Assembly (NCBI RefSeq): GCF_014805625.2
Contig: NW_023998415.1
Coordinates: 12,133,974 to 12,197,973, forward strand
Direction of reading: 5' to 3'
Length of the DNA: 64,000 nucleotides
Origin: Glossina fuscipes
Lineage: Eukaryota; Arthropoda; Insecta; Diptera; Glossinidae
The notes below the pieces were generated by a model, which saw nothing but the letters and a program-made list of their open reading frames with translations, did not search any database and was not told the origin of the DNA. Shown here piece after piece: positions 24,452-36,235 of the stretch. Numbering within the stretch: position 1 is the first letter of the stretch; each line of letters starts with the position of its first letter. The translations under genes and the position numbers were made by a program.

Positions 24452-25380
24452 TTTATATATAGAAATTGCTATACAGCGCTGTCTTTTACAATCGTTCTGG
24501 TAAATGTTTTTCCTACGCTTGCACGGGGTAAACTTAGTTGCTGCTTTTTTTCTTTTTTTCAAGATATTGCCTTAGCACACATTCGGCCACATTCTAAATC
24601 TTGATCTGCGCGTATTTACAGAGACTAAGCATATCGTATATCTTTCTTCTATTTTCATTACAATAATTCTAACATTTGCAATAGGAGCAGAAAGACGAAC
24701 TGAATAGTTGGCTGAGATGCTTCCACGTTGATTAAGCATAAATCTTATAGAATTTTGAATACGTATTTTGTGATGTCACAAAAGGAGAAAAAAAAAAACA
24801 ACAACTACATTCTCATCAAAAGATTATGATATATAAAAACCAACTATAACTGTTTAGATAACACGATAACACGATGTAAGCTATCTTTAGTTTTTTTTTT
24901 TTTCTATTTTTTTTTTCTTTTTTTTCTATTTCAGTGCCTTTTAAATTGCAAGTAATTGGCCATCGAATGCAGCCATCAACCTATGACGCAGAAATGTTTA
25001 GTTTTGGTAGAAACAGTTTTAGTAAAAATAGCTTTTTTAAAAGTCGGAAATTAAGAAATAATTGCAAAATGTAGAAATGTAGAAGAAGTAGAAACAAGAG
25101 ATGAAACATTGAAAGCATTGAAAGCATTAAACAGCTAAAGCATATTCATTTTAATGAAAACAGTTTAAAATCTAAATTTGAGCATTCTCGAAATAATGAA
25201 TATTACAACAAAAATATTCAAGCCTATCGTTAAAGTCAACTTAAGTATGCAAGTTTTGCTTATTTATTCTACATGCCTATGATTATTGTTCGGTATGAAT
25301 TTGATATCATTCATTGAGTATCTTTTATACTGCATCCATTATTCATCATTTACGGGTTGAGCATCCATTTTATTTTTTTA
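24452..25380. other. No recognised gene
   Basis: AT-rich DNA with T-rich tracts at about 24890-24930. It may contain the body of the family B element whose end is at 24394, but no second end is visible. Confidence 0.4.
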
Positions 25381-25386
25381 AATCAC

Positions 25387-25418
25387 AACACATATTATAT
25401 ATATATATATATATATAT
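25387..25418. repeat. (TA)n microsatellite
   Basis: Alternating TA of about 28-30 bases. Confidence 0.85.
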
Positions 25419-25737
25419 GTATTTTTCTTCATCTGATGTCAGACATCCTTTATTCATCTTCTTTTACCTCTCTTTTAGCCTTGCAAAGCTATTTATTATT
25501 TGCCACGCATGCATGCATTTTTTTTTTTTAACGAAAATTATTCTAATCCCACTGGTCTATTTTCACTTGCTTGGTGTCTCTTTAAAACCTCACGTGTCTT
25601 TAACTTATAAAGCGCAAAAAATTTTCCCATTATTGTGCCACTGGAATATTATAAATTTAATTATGTACATTCCCGGTATGTGGCATAATTTTCATACGTC
25701 AACTGGGTACAATGAAAAAAAATAAATGTTTTATTTA

Positions 25738-25785
25738 TATATGTATGTGTGTATGTATTATATGTATGTATGTACGTATATGCAA
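25738..25785. repeat. (ATGT)n-like microsatellite
   Basis: Imperfect 'atgt' repeats. Confidence 0.8.
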
Positions 25786-25813
25786 TCATTATAAAAAATT
25801 GTTTGTAATTTAT

Positions 25814-25868
25814 AACAAGTATGGAAATTGTGTGCGCTTCAAGCAAATCTTGACTATCTACCATCTAA
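25814..25868 (+). repeat. Terminus of dispersed repeat family B, copy 2
   Basis: 'aacaagtatggaaattgtgt' then 'caagcaaatcttgactatct' 'accatc' follows the layout of 24394-24451 with more divergence. Confidence 0.4.
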
Positions 25869-26639
25869 GCCAACTATATAAAAATCGTTAATTTTTTCTT
25901 TTGCAAGGATAAGCACATCCGTTTGCCAAAGAGAGGCATTCTCTATGTATTGTATTTTCACATAGCGGTGGTACATACTCCTACCGAGTCTCAGATCTTT
26001 ATCTATACAATTTTTAATATTTTTGCAATTTTTTGTAAACGATACAGTTTTTCCTTTTTTTTTTAAATTTTTTTTAACTGCGATTAAAATTCTATAAGGC
26101 GGCCTTTTCCGCGTTTCAATCACGCAAATTGACCATGAAAATGTATACGAGACCTTAAATTTCTATCCAAAAAACAATAGACAAGCGGACGTCGGCAAAT
26201 CGATTTAGATTGACTATATCATTCCGATTATTATAAACTAAACGACGAAACCAATATATCGTCATTTTCCGGTACGAAAATGAAGAAACAAATCCAAGTT
26301 AAACCTGTCGAGTGCAATATTTTACATCACTCAACTATATAATAAGTGATTATATAGTACATATAAAAAAAATTTCATCAAAGGGAATAAAACTAACATC
26401 AATTTGTCGTCAAATTACTAAATACGTTGATTAACCACTGCATTTAAGACGAATTTAAAAAAAAAAGAAGAAGAGTTCTGCGTCCTGTATTAAACCTTTA
26501 ATCCCGATCCTAATGTTAATAAAGAAAGAAATTTGATTTTCTTACATAACATTTCTGCGATACTCTTTCTATTAGGATATCTGAACATTACTGAAAAAAA
26601 TTAAACTTGCGTAACGATTTTTTCGCGGTTTTTATTAAT
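25869..26639. other. No recognised gene
   Basis: The 89-codon minus frame at 25854-26123 has no recognised motif. About 26170-26220 ('gacaagcggacgtcggcaaa' ...) may be a faint DINE-like piece. Confidence 0.35.
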
Positions 26640-28890
26640 TTATTTTATTTATTTACATATGAAACGCAACTAAGGCAAATTAACAGTCGAATTCAATTGA
26701 CTCTTAGAAGTAAATTTTATACTTGTTAATATTAAAACTAGTATAAAATATATAAGAAAAAGTAAAGAAAGAAAAAATAATAATAATTAAATGCATAAAT
26801 AAATAAGAAGGCGAAAAAAGAAAAGAAGCATATACACAACTAGCACAGAAGCACATCCACAACGAGTACAGAACCAAAACATCAATTAATTTTCGAGTCA
26901 TAATGAGATATTAAGGCTAAAAGTTAGCTTAAATACGCCATAGGCAAATCGTGCGTATTAGTCAAAGCTGGTTTGACAGATTTTAAAGAATCCGATATTG
27001 AGACATCATTTAGGTTTGTGAAAACAATTCTGAACGGAATAAACAACTCATAATTTTATTTGCATTGACTCAGTTTAATGAACAAAAATTACTTAGAGGA
27101 GCGGTTACGGACATTAAAGGTTATCTCACTAAGTAATGTGGACGATTCGTTAGTAGCACTAATTAAATGAATTAAGAAGAAGACACTTAGAATAAACCTA
27201 CGTTTCTCAAGTCACAGTAAGGATAATAGAAGCAACCTATTTTCATAAGAAGGCAAAGGGAAAAGCGGGCTCCAATCCAAATTCCTTAGGGCAAACAGCA
27301 GGAATTGCTTTTGAACTAATTCAATTGAATCTACATAACACATATAGAAGGGAGATCACAGAACCGAAGCATACTCAGGTATTGGTCTAACTAAGCACAT
27401 GTATAGCTTTTTTGTAATGTAACCAAGTGCGGGCCTATCTTTACTTAAAGACAGCTCAATGTGCAAACTAAAACGTAATCTTCGAACATAACGAAATACT
27501 CGGTACTGAATAATTTCAATCTTAAGCCAAGAAAGCTTTTTGCATTTTTTCAGATTTAATATCATAAAATTTAACCAACACCATACAACCAAATTATTTA
27601 AGTCAGTTTGAAGTTAATACGATTGCGATTCCAAGGAGTAGAAGGAAAACAGTTGAACATCGCGAAAATATGCCCGGATTTAATCACCGCGAGGAGATCA
27701 TTAATGTATAAATTAAATAAAAGGGGTCCTTACTGGCTGCCTTGAGGACGTCAGACCTCTTGGAAATTCATCCAAGGTGATGAAGTTAAACTGAATGATC
27801 TGTTACGCAAATAAGAACTTATCCGTTTCACTAAGCAGAAAGGGAAGCCAAAGGAATAGAGTTTGAAGATCAATAAGTTATGATTAAATAAGTCAAACGC
27901 TTTATTAAAATCAGTATAAACGACATCCATGCGAGAGCCACTAGGAAAAGTCTTGAAAACATGGCAAGTAAACTCTAAGAGATTCGTGGCATTGAATCTT
28001 GTTTTCCGGAAGCCATGCTGGAATCAAGAAATATAAGATTTGATATCAAAAGTTAAATGCTGAGTCACAATTCGCTCAAATAATTTAGGTAACATATTCA
28101 ACTCTGGCGATACCTCTGTAAGTCTCAATTCGATGTCTATTTCTATATTTGTGAATTGGAATAAGCCAACTACTCTTTCAACACAAAGGGAAAACACCTA
28201 ATCTGAAGAACTGATTAAAGATCGTCGAGATAACATTACGTAGCTCGACAGAGCATGATTTAAGCATACATGAAGGAATCCCATCAGGCTCAGCGGCAGA
28301 ACTATATTTTCAAGACCTTACAACATCCATCCATCCATCATTTTCTAAAATGACCAAGTTAGGAATCAAAACCGAGCTAAATATCGGCTACCGATAGTTA
28401 ACAGTTGAGTCGAAAATAACTGCTGAAAATTTTGTCCGTAGTATTCAGCAAAAAGATAAAAGGTTTCAATATCATCAGAGGACTCAAAGCCATTGAAAGA
28501 AACATGCCAGTGATATATGGAGATTTTTCTTTTGTAGTTGACACACTTTAATAAATGTCTAAGATTAGCAAGCGGGGAGGGTTTTATCAACTGAAGGTAT
28601 CTGGATGGAGCACTCAAATAAGCCGACGAATCAGATTTCGGCGAAGGCGGAGGTAAAGCATCACACGCTACACAGTGGAGGAGAAGGTGAGTGCTTTAGA
28701 TAACGACACTCATTGAACATTGACTTGATTTTTTCAAATGTCTCACACAACGTAACGTGATTTTTGCTTAGTTCAGAGAACGCAACCCTCGTCTCCGTGA
28801 ACAGCTTATAAAAATCAATATCCTGCTTCCTACAGTCTGGACATGACCAACGTAAACGCTAAAAATTCATTTAACGGCAATGGAATTTTT
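26640..28890 (-). mobile_element. Jockey-type non-LTR retrotransposon, internally deleted relic
   Basis: On the minus strand the pieces come in the order expected of one element. At about 28852-28690 lies an ORF1-like segment ('RWSCPDCRKQDIDFYKLFTE'), with a Cys pair as in a PHD-type finger. At 28617-28370 a linker region before the RT follows ('FNGFESSDDIETFYLF'). At about 28025-27800 the RT core is recognisable ('QHGFRKTRFNATNLLEFTCH', 'DVVYTDFNKAFDLFNHNLL'). At 27592-27356 lies the C-terminal block ending 'LYMCLVRPIPEYASVL'. The 3' part at 26640-26960 matches the copy at 6480-6690. The end of ORF1 and the whole endonuclease domain of ORF2 seem to be deleted, and the YADD catalytic box is not preserved. 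Stops interrupt every domain. I infer an inactive old insertion of about 2.2 kb. Confidence 0.8.
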
Positions 28891-29219
28891 GCTGTCAATC
28901 CTCTCGCAAGAGTGTAGCGTGAAATTTTATTCATTTATTTGATATCAGTTGAATTTAAAGAAGACCTATCTGTATGACTGAGTGACGTGCATGAATATTT
29001 AAGAAAATTCAAGATGATTACGTGACTTATTGAAGAATTTAAGCATGAGCCGGCCTCTGACTAATATTCATGTAAAACTAAGTAGTTTTAATTGAACCTA
29101 ATAAACGCTCCAAAACACCTGCACATCATTTAGGCTCAATTCATTGCCAAGTACAAAAAGACTATAACGAGCCAGGCCCATCATTAAATACCCTAGACCA
29201 CCCTACAGTAATTCATATA
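28891..29219. other. No recognised feature
   Basis: AT-rich DNA beyond the 5' side of the non-LTR relic; nothing recognised. Confidence 0.4.
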
Positions 29220-29445
29220 ACGATTTTTCAAAACGAAGCGTTATAGGAGAACACTTGGAGCAAAGGGCTTGACACAAACAATTTTCAATAACGATTACCC
29301 TTGGGCCAATTCACATCAGTGTTCCAAATTTCATCAAAATATCTTAAAACTTGCGAGCTGTAAGTTGAACACAAGAAAAAAGATGGACAGACAGAGAGAC
29401 GAGGTTAGAGTCGGAAAGTCAGTCCGAATCGATCAGTATAATAAA
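29220..29445. mobile_element. Transposon-derived fragment (DINE-like phrases)
   Basis: 'aatttcatcaaaatatctta', 'gtaagttgaacacaag' and 'gatggacagacagagagacg' recur in diverged form near 4710-4760, 30150-30215 and 62640-62720. This marks a dispersed family. A short open frame here is not a gene. Confidence 0.45.
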
Positions 29446-30119
29446 AAATGGCCATACACCTAATCAAACTTAATATACTCTTCTGCCGCAAGGCTATAAA
29501 TCCTCAAATACAATAAATCAAGGGAGAATTTTTAAAGTTTTTTCATTAAAATCAAATGAATTTTCTAAACCCACATTTGTGTTACTTTGTCGTATTTCTG
29601 GGAAAATCATTACACCAGGATTATAAAATTTGAGGGAATTGTAAGCGAAACAGCGAACTACATCATTATCAAAGGCGTCTATTAAAGACGAATTAGACGA
29701 ATTCTGTATTGTGCGAAACAAATAGTAGTCGGTCGTGGTAAGATTCAAGGTGATATGGTTAATGAATTCACACTTTGCAGGCAAACTCTATAGACTTTAT
29801 AAACAGTAGACAGTGGACATCAAGACAAAAAGTTTATTTGTCCGCCTAATATTTCGAATTTTTTTTCAAAACTATAGGGCAGTTTCAAATCACAATTATT
29901 TGCGGCTAAACTAATCAATATAACAATGTTTTTTCTTCTATTACCCGCAGGATGTCTTCGTTCGCGCGTGCTATAATACTCCGAAGCTACGCCATTTTAT
30001 AATGCGATTTACATGTGATACGTGCACTAAATTGAAACAATAGGATTTTGTGCAGATTTTTAGACTAGAAATAATAAACCATCGATCTAACCTAATAACT
30101 AATTCTCAGTTGTCATCCT
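29446..30119. other. No recognised gene
   Basis: The 88-codon minus frame 29518-29784 shows no known motif. No other signal. Confidence 0.35.
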
Positions 30120-30265
30120 TGAGCAAAAATAGGTGAATGCACTGGACTTCATCAAAATATTTTCAAAATTTGCAATCTATAGATGGAACATAAAATTACA
30201 TGGACAGACATGTTTAAGTCCATTCAAAAACTAAGTTTGAAGCAAACTGATTGATATAATAAAAG
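30120..30265. mobile_element. Transposon-derived fragment (DINE-like phrases)
   Basis: 'cttcatcaaaatattttcaa', 'agatggaacataaaattaca' and 'tggacagacatgtttaagtc' parallel 29335-29410. Diverged; ends not seen. Confidence 0.45.
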
Positions 30266-31089
30266 GTTGAGGCTGTTCTTGTTCTTCTTCTTCTGAGTGC
30301 TTCTAAGGTATGAAAAGGTAAAAGCATAGGTAAGCATAGTCGATGATTTGAAAAGTCAAATAAATAAGAGGAAAAGTCACAATGTGTTATAATATTAACA
30401 CGGAAAGGAAGAATGAGTAAGAAACAGTCGGAGATAATAAACACGCTTGTGTTGTACAAAGAAAATTTTACTTTCAATATTTTAAAGAGTACCCAAGGCA
30501 AAAAAAAAAAAAAGATTTGAATAAAAAGACATTAAATATTCAATTAAAGTTAAATACATTTAATAAAATACAAAAAAAAAAAAAAACGCATATGGAAACT
30601 GAAGAAAATGACATAAGACAAACGCTGATTAAAAAATTTTGCGACGTGCATTACACGCACACTAGGACGACTTGTGGCCGTATTTATACTTAAAACTTAT
30701 AAATATTTGCAGCTATCTACGCATATACATTCCATTTCTTAAACACGGCATTAGAATATTATTGCAAGTAACCATCTCAGTGCCAGACAGCGTGAAAAAT
30801 GATAGCACCGAACAAAGCCATATTTTCGCTTTGATGCGAATGACTAACACCATCACTAGATGAAAATGCATTGTTAACGTTTCAACTGTGAATGCGTGAA
30901 ACCCTTCATCCTAGATTCACGACCCCCCGAACTTTTTTTCAGCTCTAATAGATACGCAGACGATATCGTATTATTGATAATTTATGTGGATGTTAAAATT
31001 TTCGGCGTGTGGGCGTATAAGTTTATCTATCAAACTCAGGCATTCCGTCGGTACGCTTTATTTTTCTCTGTAGTTGTTTTTTTTTTTTT
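30266..31089. other. No supportable gene; short RT-like motif
   Basis: Two poly-A tracts flank 30500-30585. In the plus frame 30896-31168 the peptide 'SSNRYADDIVLL' appears, identical in style to the reverse transcriptase catalytic box. However, the residues on both sides do not look like RT. Confidence 0.35.
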
Positions 31090-31640
31090 CTCATTATACC
31101 CTACGATACTTGTGGTAGAAGGGTATCTTAAGTTTGTGCTGATGTATGTAACACCCAGATTGACTTAAGATAGACTCACCTTCGATTCAGTGTCGTTTTC
31201 AGAATCATTTTGCTGAATCGATCTAAGCCTGTCGGCAGGACAGCCTGCCTTGTTTTCTTGCATTCAACCAGTACCAGGCAGTAAATTTTGCAATTTTTTA
31301 ACATATTTAGTACACTCTATTGTGTTCTGAACCAAGGACGAACGATATTAAAAATGATTCGGATCCGACAGTTTTTCGATCACTTCTTATGTAACGTCTT
31401 ATTTTGAATTTCGTGATCCGAAGAGAGCAACACCTGTTTGTGTCGTGACATAATTATGCATAAAATTATTCCGAGCTTGCGTGTACGGCTGTCCGTTTGT
31501 CATTTCTGAGAGATTTTGATGAAATTTTGCATATCGACGTGCTTCGGCCCAAGAACACAAATTATTAAAAATTGGTTCGAATCCGACCGCTTCCCATATA
31601 ATACCTTATTTTGAAAAGTCGATATACTAAAATTTTTAAA
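31090..31640 (+). mobile_element. DINE-1-like element, fairly recognisable
   Basis: Starts with 'ttataccctacgatacttgt' 'ggtagaagggtat', the hallmark opening of DINE-1/INE-1-like fly elements. This is followed by 'tgctgatgtatgtaacaccc', 'agaatcattttgctgaatcg' and 'atctaagcctgtcggcagga'. Further on come two passes of a 'ttaaaaatgattcggatccgac' / 'attaaaaattggttcgaatccgac' block followed by 'tattttgaa'. Non-coding. The 3' end is unclear. Confidence 0.7.
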
Positions 31641-32711
31641 ACTTTCTGGTGACAATTTTAACAGTTTATATAAACACTTATCCCCCATTACAAGCTTATA
31701 GCTAATTCCTATACAACTCAGGTTTATAATTTTAAAACCTTTTTTTTTTTAATAGTCTTACAAACAAGCACGTAAAGTTCTCAGTAATCGAAATAATTTG
31801 CTTTGATTCAAATAAAACTATTACGTTTTCCATGAAAGAAGGAACAAACGAAACAACTTAATGTGAAAGTGATACAAAGCATGAAATTGTTGAACAAAAT
31901 CATAATAACAATTACGTGTAAAAAGGCAAATCACCGTGGAAAGCATGAAAAAAAAATTTCAAGAAGAAGTTGCACCATACGCATGCTGTGTATTTTCTAG
32001 CATTGGAAATTTATTTAAATATAAAAAATTAAAATTACGAAAGGAACTTATTTGCTTATACTCGAGAAAATTATTTTTTTCTAGTGAAACACTACCGGTT
32101 TTAAAATTCAAAGCTTTCGCATTTAAGTACTGCAAGCTTCTCTGAAGAGTTTTTTTTCTTTTTTGTTTAAGGCAAATAATAACTTAACTGCCATTTGTGT
32201 TAAAATTCATACCGTTACCTTCAATAGTTTGTGAAATATCCTTGTGTACTTTGGATTTAAAAAAGTGAGTTTTTGATTTTCAAAATAAGTGAATAAAAAA
32301 GTTGCATCAAATTTTGTTTCAAGAACAATGTTTTCGTATTTCATTCGATTTCGAATGAGTAAATAACGTTTCTTCAAATTGTGACAATTTCAATAAGGTA
32401 ACTTGTAAAGATAATGTTGAAAAGAAAAAATTGCGAAAACCTTGACAAATGTTTAAAAAGTTTCTTTGGCTGGCGAAATATTTATATATATTTATCGCAT
32501 TAAGTGCAGATGTTTGTAGCATCTCCGCAATAAAATCCATTTCAGAATATTATGGGCATAGGCAATATAGCCTATGATAATGCTAATGAATAGCATTCTG
32601 TTGGTATTCATACACGTGTCTGTGTATCAATCATCAAGTGACAAATGATTGACGTATAGCATGACTTTATTCTAAAAATGCCATAGCAAAAAAAAAAAAA
32701 AAAACTAAAAA
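31641..32711. other. No recognised gene
   Basis: AT-rich DNA; frames at 31936-32145 and 32319-32540 lack recognisable motifs. Poly-A at about 32688-32704. Confidence 0.4.
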
Positions 32712-32765
32712 AGTTTTATTTACGGCGTGGGCCGAATCTCGAGCACCCACCACTATGCTCTTCGC
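32712..32765 (+). repeat. Terminus of dispersed repeat family B, copy 3
   Basis: 'tttacggcgtgggccgaatc' 'tcgagcacccaccactatg' matches the family B terminal block ('ggcgaatcttgagtgcccaccgc' at 24421). It lies 120 bases before the mariner and may be the element into which the mariner inserted. Confidence 0.5.
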
Positions 32766-32884
32766 ATTCTGCTCTCCAAGTTCTCTTATTTGATACCATA
32801 TCGCTGGTATTATTAAGAAAAAAGTATAAATAACGCTGTGTATCGTATTGATTTTAAAATTAATCCGTTTTTAGGCAGATGATA

Positions 32885-32917
32885 TTAGTTTCGGGAAAAA
32901 ATAATCCATTATTTTTT
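32885..32917 (+). repeat. Left inverted terminal repeat of the mariner
   Basis: Begins 'ttagtttcgggaaaaaataa' and continues to a T run. It mirrors the right repeat with a handful of differences (tcggg versus tgggg, aaaataa versus aaagaaa). Confidence 0.85.
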
Positions 32918-33069
32918 TGGTAGATGGCTGCACTGATAGATTTCTCGTAAAGTATCGATCATACAATTTCAGATTTATGCTCGTTGGAAAGGCGACATTT
33001 CGCAGTAAAAAAAATTCTTTTGCTGTTTTTTGTTTGGTGCATTCAGTTGTGAGTTACAGCGTGTTAAAA

Positions 33070-34075
33070 ATGGAAGTGAACAAAGATAAAATTCGGTACA
33101 TTTTACAGTTTTTCTTTGACAAAGGCGAAAATGCAAGCCATGCAAGCGGCTAAAATTGTGAATGGTGTTTACGGTTCCGATACGGTAACAGCCAATTATG
33201 TGCAATTTTGGTTTCGTAGATTCCGTTCAGGAATTTTTGATGTTAAAGATGCACCTCGCACAGGTAGGCCGGTCGTCGAAAATGTCGATAAAATCGGAGA
33301 AATGATCGAAGTTGACCGGCATGTTAGCAGTCGTAACATCGCCCAGGAAATAAAAATCGACCATAACACAGTTTTAAACCATTTACACAAAGCTGGATTC
33401 AAAAAGAAGCTCGACGTTTGGGTGCCACACCAATTAACAGAAAAAAACATGATGGATCGACGGAATGAGATAAACCCATTTCTTAAACGGATGGTGACTG
33501 GAGATGAGAAATGGATCACATACGATAACCCTGTGCGAAAACGATCGTGGTCAAAGAGCGGTGAAGCACCTCAAACGGCCAGGAAGGTTTTGCTACGCAT
33601 TTGGTGGGACTGTAAGGGGATTATTTATTATGAGTTGCTTCCATATGGCCAAACGCTAAATTCTGATCTCTACTGTCAACAACTGGACCGTTTGAAGATA
33701 GCGATTGACCAGAAACGGCCAGAATTGGCCAACAGGAGAGGTGTCGTGTTCCACCAGGACAACGCTAGGCCACACACATCTACAGTGACTCGCCAGAGAC
33801 TTCGGGAGCTTGGTTGGGAAGTTTTAATGCATCCGCCATACAGTCCGGACTTGGCACCAAGCGATTATCATCTTTTTCTTGCATTGCAAAATTTCTTTAA
33901 TGATAAAAAATTGGAATCTAGGGAGGATTGTGAAAATCGACTACTAGAGTTTTTTGCAAATAGAGACCAGGACTTCTATGAGAGAGGCATTTTGAAGTTA
34001 CCTTTAATATAGCAACAAATCGTACAACAAAACGGTGCATATTTGACCCAAATCGGACAATCCGAAGCATGTTAA
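33070..34075 (+). pseudogene. Mariner transposase (mellifera subfamily), disrupted
   Basis: This is a cut-and-paste transposase of the Tc1/mariner superfamily. Translation from the ATG at 33070 gives 'MEVNKDKIRYILQFFFDKGE', the typical start. The frame is lost at about 33128-33148 through what looks like a 4-base insertion, and a 298-residue frame (from 33116) then continues. In that frame the helix-turn-helix region is followed by 'WVPHQLT' (102-108) and the catalytic Asps D130 ('VTGDEKW'), D215 ('HQDNARPH') and D250 ('SPDLAPSDYHLF'). The last two are 34 residues apart, as D,D34D demands. A TAG at 34010-34012 sits where a Trp codon is expected. The same frame would run on to a natural stop at 34073-34075. 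Compared with what I know of the subfamily, about 8 residues are missing before residue 116 and about 6 near 153, both in frame. Subfamily assignment is from memory of related earwig and honeybee elements. Confidence 0.9.
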
Positions 34076-34096
34076 ATAAAGTTTTGAAGTTCATAT

Positions 34097-34128
34097 AAAA
34101 ATAATGGATTTCTTTTTCCCCAAACTAA
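34097..34128 (-). repeat. Right inverted terminal repeat of the mariner
   Basis: 'aaaaataatggatttctttt' then 'tccccaaactaa', the inverted counterpart of 32885-32917, followed by TA. Confidence 0.85.
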
Positions 34129-34130
34129 TA

Positions 34131-34425
34131 TATCTCCATTTGAGATATGTACAAAATAGTTGTAACCATTCTGTCCGGTTTGCGTTATGACAAACAAGCA
34201 TAAAATATCAAAAAAGTAAAAAAAATTAAATTTAATCAATTGTAACTGTGTGTGTGTCGACCTAGACGATTTTTTCAAATTTTGCGCGTAAATAGTAAAA
34301 GTGAAAAGTTTTCGCAAAGTAAAAGTGAAAAATTTCACCCTTATATGTATCATCTTTTCTGAGAAACGAGCAAAAACCGACAAATTTTTATTAGAAAAAA
34401 CGGAGTTGCATTCAATCTATGCTCT
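34131..34425. other. No recognised gene
   Basis: Continuation of the host DNA interrupted by the mariner. A 103-codon minus frame (34072-34383) crosses the mariner end and is not credible. Confidence 0.45.
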
Positions 34426-34429
34426 AGTA

Positions 34430-34665
34430 AGGACTTCTGCTTTATTGCCAAGTTGACCCCTTGTCAATGCCAACCTGCTTGCGAAAACTTCCAATGTTTC
34501 TACCAAATTTGAAGTCGATAACTTTATTTTTGCGACCAGGAAAGTGCCAACCACAAACACCACACACAAGGACAGACATGGCTAAATCAACTCAGAATTT
34601 CACGCTGATATACACATAGTTTACAACGTCTCTAAAGCTTCCTTTTGAGTGTTACATATATTATC
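34430..34665 (+). mobile_element. DINE-like fragment
   Basis: 'aatttgaagtcgataacttt' 'atttttgcgacc', then 'ggacagacatggctaaatca', 'actcagaatttcacgctgat', 'atacacatagtttacaacgt' and 'ctctaaagcttccttttgag' 'tgttacat'. This order is the classic 3' half of INE-1/DINE-1-like elements and parallels 15080-15300. Confidence 0.7.
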
Positions 34666-36234
34666 AAACAAAAGCAAAATGGTTGAGTATGAAACGAAAA
34701 GAAGATATCTGACATATGTATTGACATATGATTGTGTAATTTAACTGTGACGTCAAAGTTTTGAATTTGGATTATAGGTTTAATTGTTTTAAAATTTTTT
34801 TTTTTTTTTTATATATATTATTACTCTTCAAAGCTATAGAACCGTAAAGAATAGCGTATATATCGTTAAATTTGGTCCATTGCTGTGGCGTGTTCATGGA
34901 ACATATTTGAGAAGCAAGTTTTTGTCGCAATGTTTAAAAACGTCCCAAAAAAATTTAAAGCTAAGTAAATAAAAGTCCGTTTCATTTACAAGCTTCAATT
35001 ACGAAGATTTTTCCGTTTATGGAAATCGCTAACCAGAGCACCAAAAAATATTATTTAGGCTACATTTCAGAATAACATGAAAATCTCTTGAACTATTCAA
35101 CTTATTTCCTTCATATTCTAATTCCGTCAATTGTGTGCAGCTTTTTCAAATTTGACATTAAAAAATAATGCATAGATCGATCAAATCTTACCTTTCCATT
35201 GCAATAGCATTGAGCGACTGACTGACATTGTGCCTCGTCGACTTCAAAAACCATACATACTTCGTATTGTAACTGAAGCCAAGTCTCGAGGTTAGGGATA
35301 AAATGCTTCTAGCATATTCTCGACAGTACATATAAAATTATATTAGAATTTAAATTTTCCTCATTACTTTTTTTATTGTTGTTGTTGTTGTTGTATTAAT
35401 TAATTGATATTTACAGTCGTGTTCTGAGCAACATTGCGCAGAGACGTCATAAGCCATATCGGTCACAAGTCAATATTAAATTTGTTTTACGGCCATCGGT
35501 ATTCTGACATCTAATCACAGCTTTTCAGATTTCAAAAACGATATCATCATGTACTTGTGATCAGGTGCTGAACAAAGTTCATAAATAATTATTATTATTA
35601 TTATTATAATAAGCGAGTATAGCATCCAAGACAAATTTAAAAGGAATATATTAATAAATTGAAAGCAATATAACGTAACTACACATGCAGTAATGAAAAT
35701 AAGCAAAAAAAGTTAGATTTTTAAAAAAAGCTTTATGGAATTACTAACCAATTTGACAAAGTTACAGTTAAAGCGAATGCTAAAACGTTTATAGATTAAG
35801 AACGATCCCGTCCCAACGTCAGAATTCACTCTTCAAGCAATCTTTTTTAGGTTTTTCAATACCTCGCTATAGACGGTTGGTTTTAGAGGATTTGAAAATG
35901 TGGAAAAATCAAAATAAAAGTTCTCTGCCCTTCAAGGCAAAAACGAATAAAAACATTATTCTGCTTATTGAAAATGTACTTTTTATTTACCAGAAGGTAA
36001 TTTTGCCTCGCCGATCATACCAGAAATCTATAGGTAATAATTGCTTGATTTCTTTAAGGTAATCATAACACTTTCAAGATGTAAGATGTAAAACACGTTT
36101 CCAAATTAATTGCAATTAGAAATTTGGCAAAACTCGTTTATTTTGACATTGTCTTTTCATAATTTTTTATTTACTTCAATTAATTAATGATGGGCGAAAT
36201 CTAAATTTTTGGCTGCGCCAGTATATCGTATACC
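34666..36234. other. No recognised gene; microsatellites
   Basis: Holds poly-T about 34795-34810, (TTG)n at about 35378-35394 and (ATT)n at about 35589-35608. The 61-63-codon frames here have no motifs. Confidence 0.45.
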
Positions 36235-36235
36235 A

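Larger units (their letters stand above)
32885..34128 (+). mobile_element. Mariner element, mellifera-type, complete ends
   Basis: A 1,244-bp element with both inverted terminal repeats (about 28-32 bp, few mismatches) and TA target duplications at 32883-32884 and 34129-34130. It contains one transposase pseudogene filling most of its length. Size and layout are normal for mariner. The coding region is damaged, so this copy could at most be moved by a transposase made elsewhere. Confidence 0.92.

Noticed and set aside
25357..25725. 122-codon plus-strand open frame with hydrophobic stretches
   Set aside because: It runs through (TA)n and poly-T tracts; the apparent membrane segments come from low-complexity AT sequence.
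31574..31584. Perfect polymerase III B-box-like string 'ggttcgaatcc', suggesting a tRNA
   Set aside because: It is part of the repeated DINE-like block ('attcggatccgac'), and no A box or cloverleaf surrounds it.
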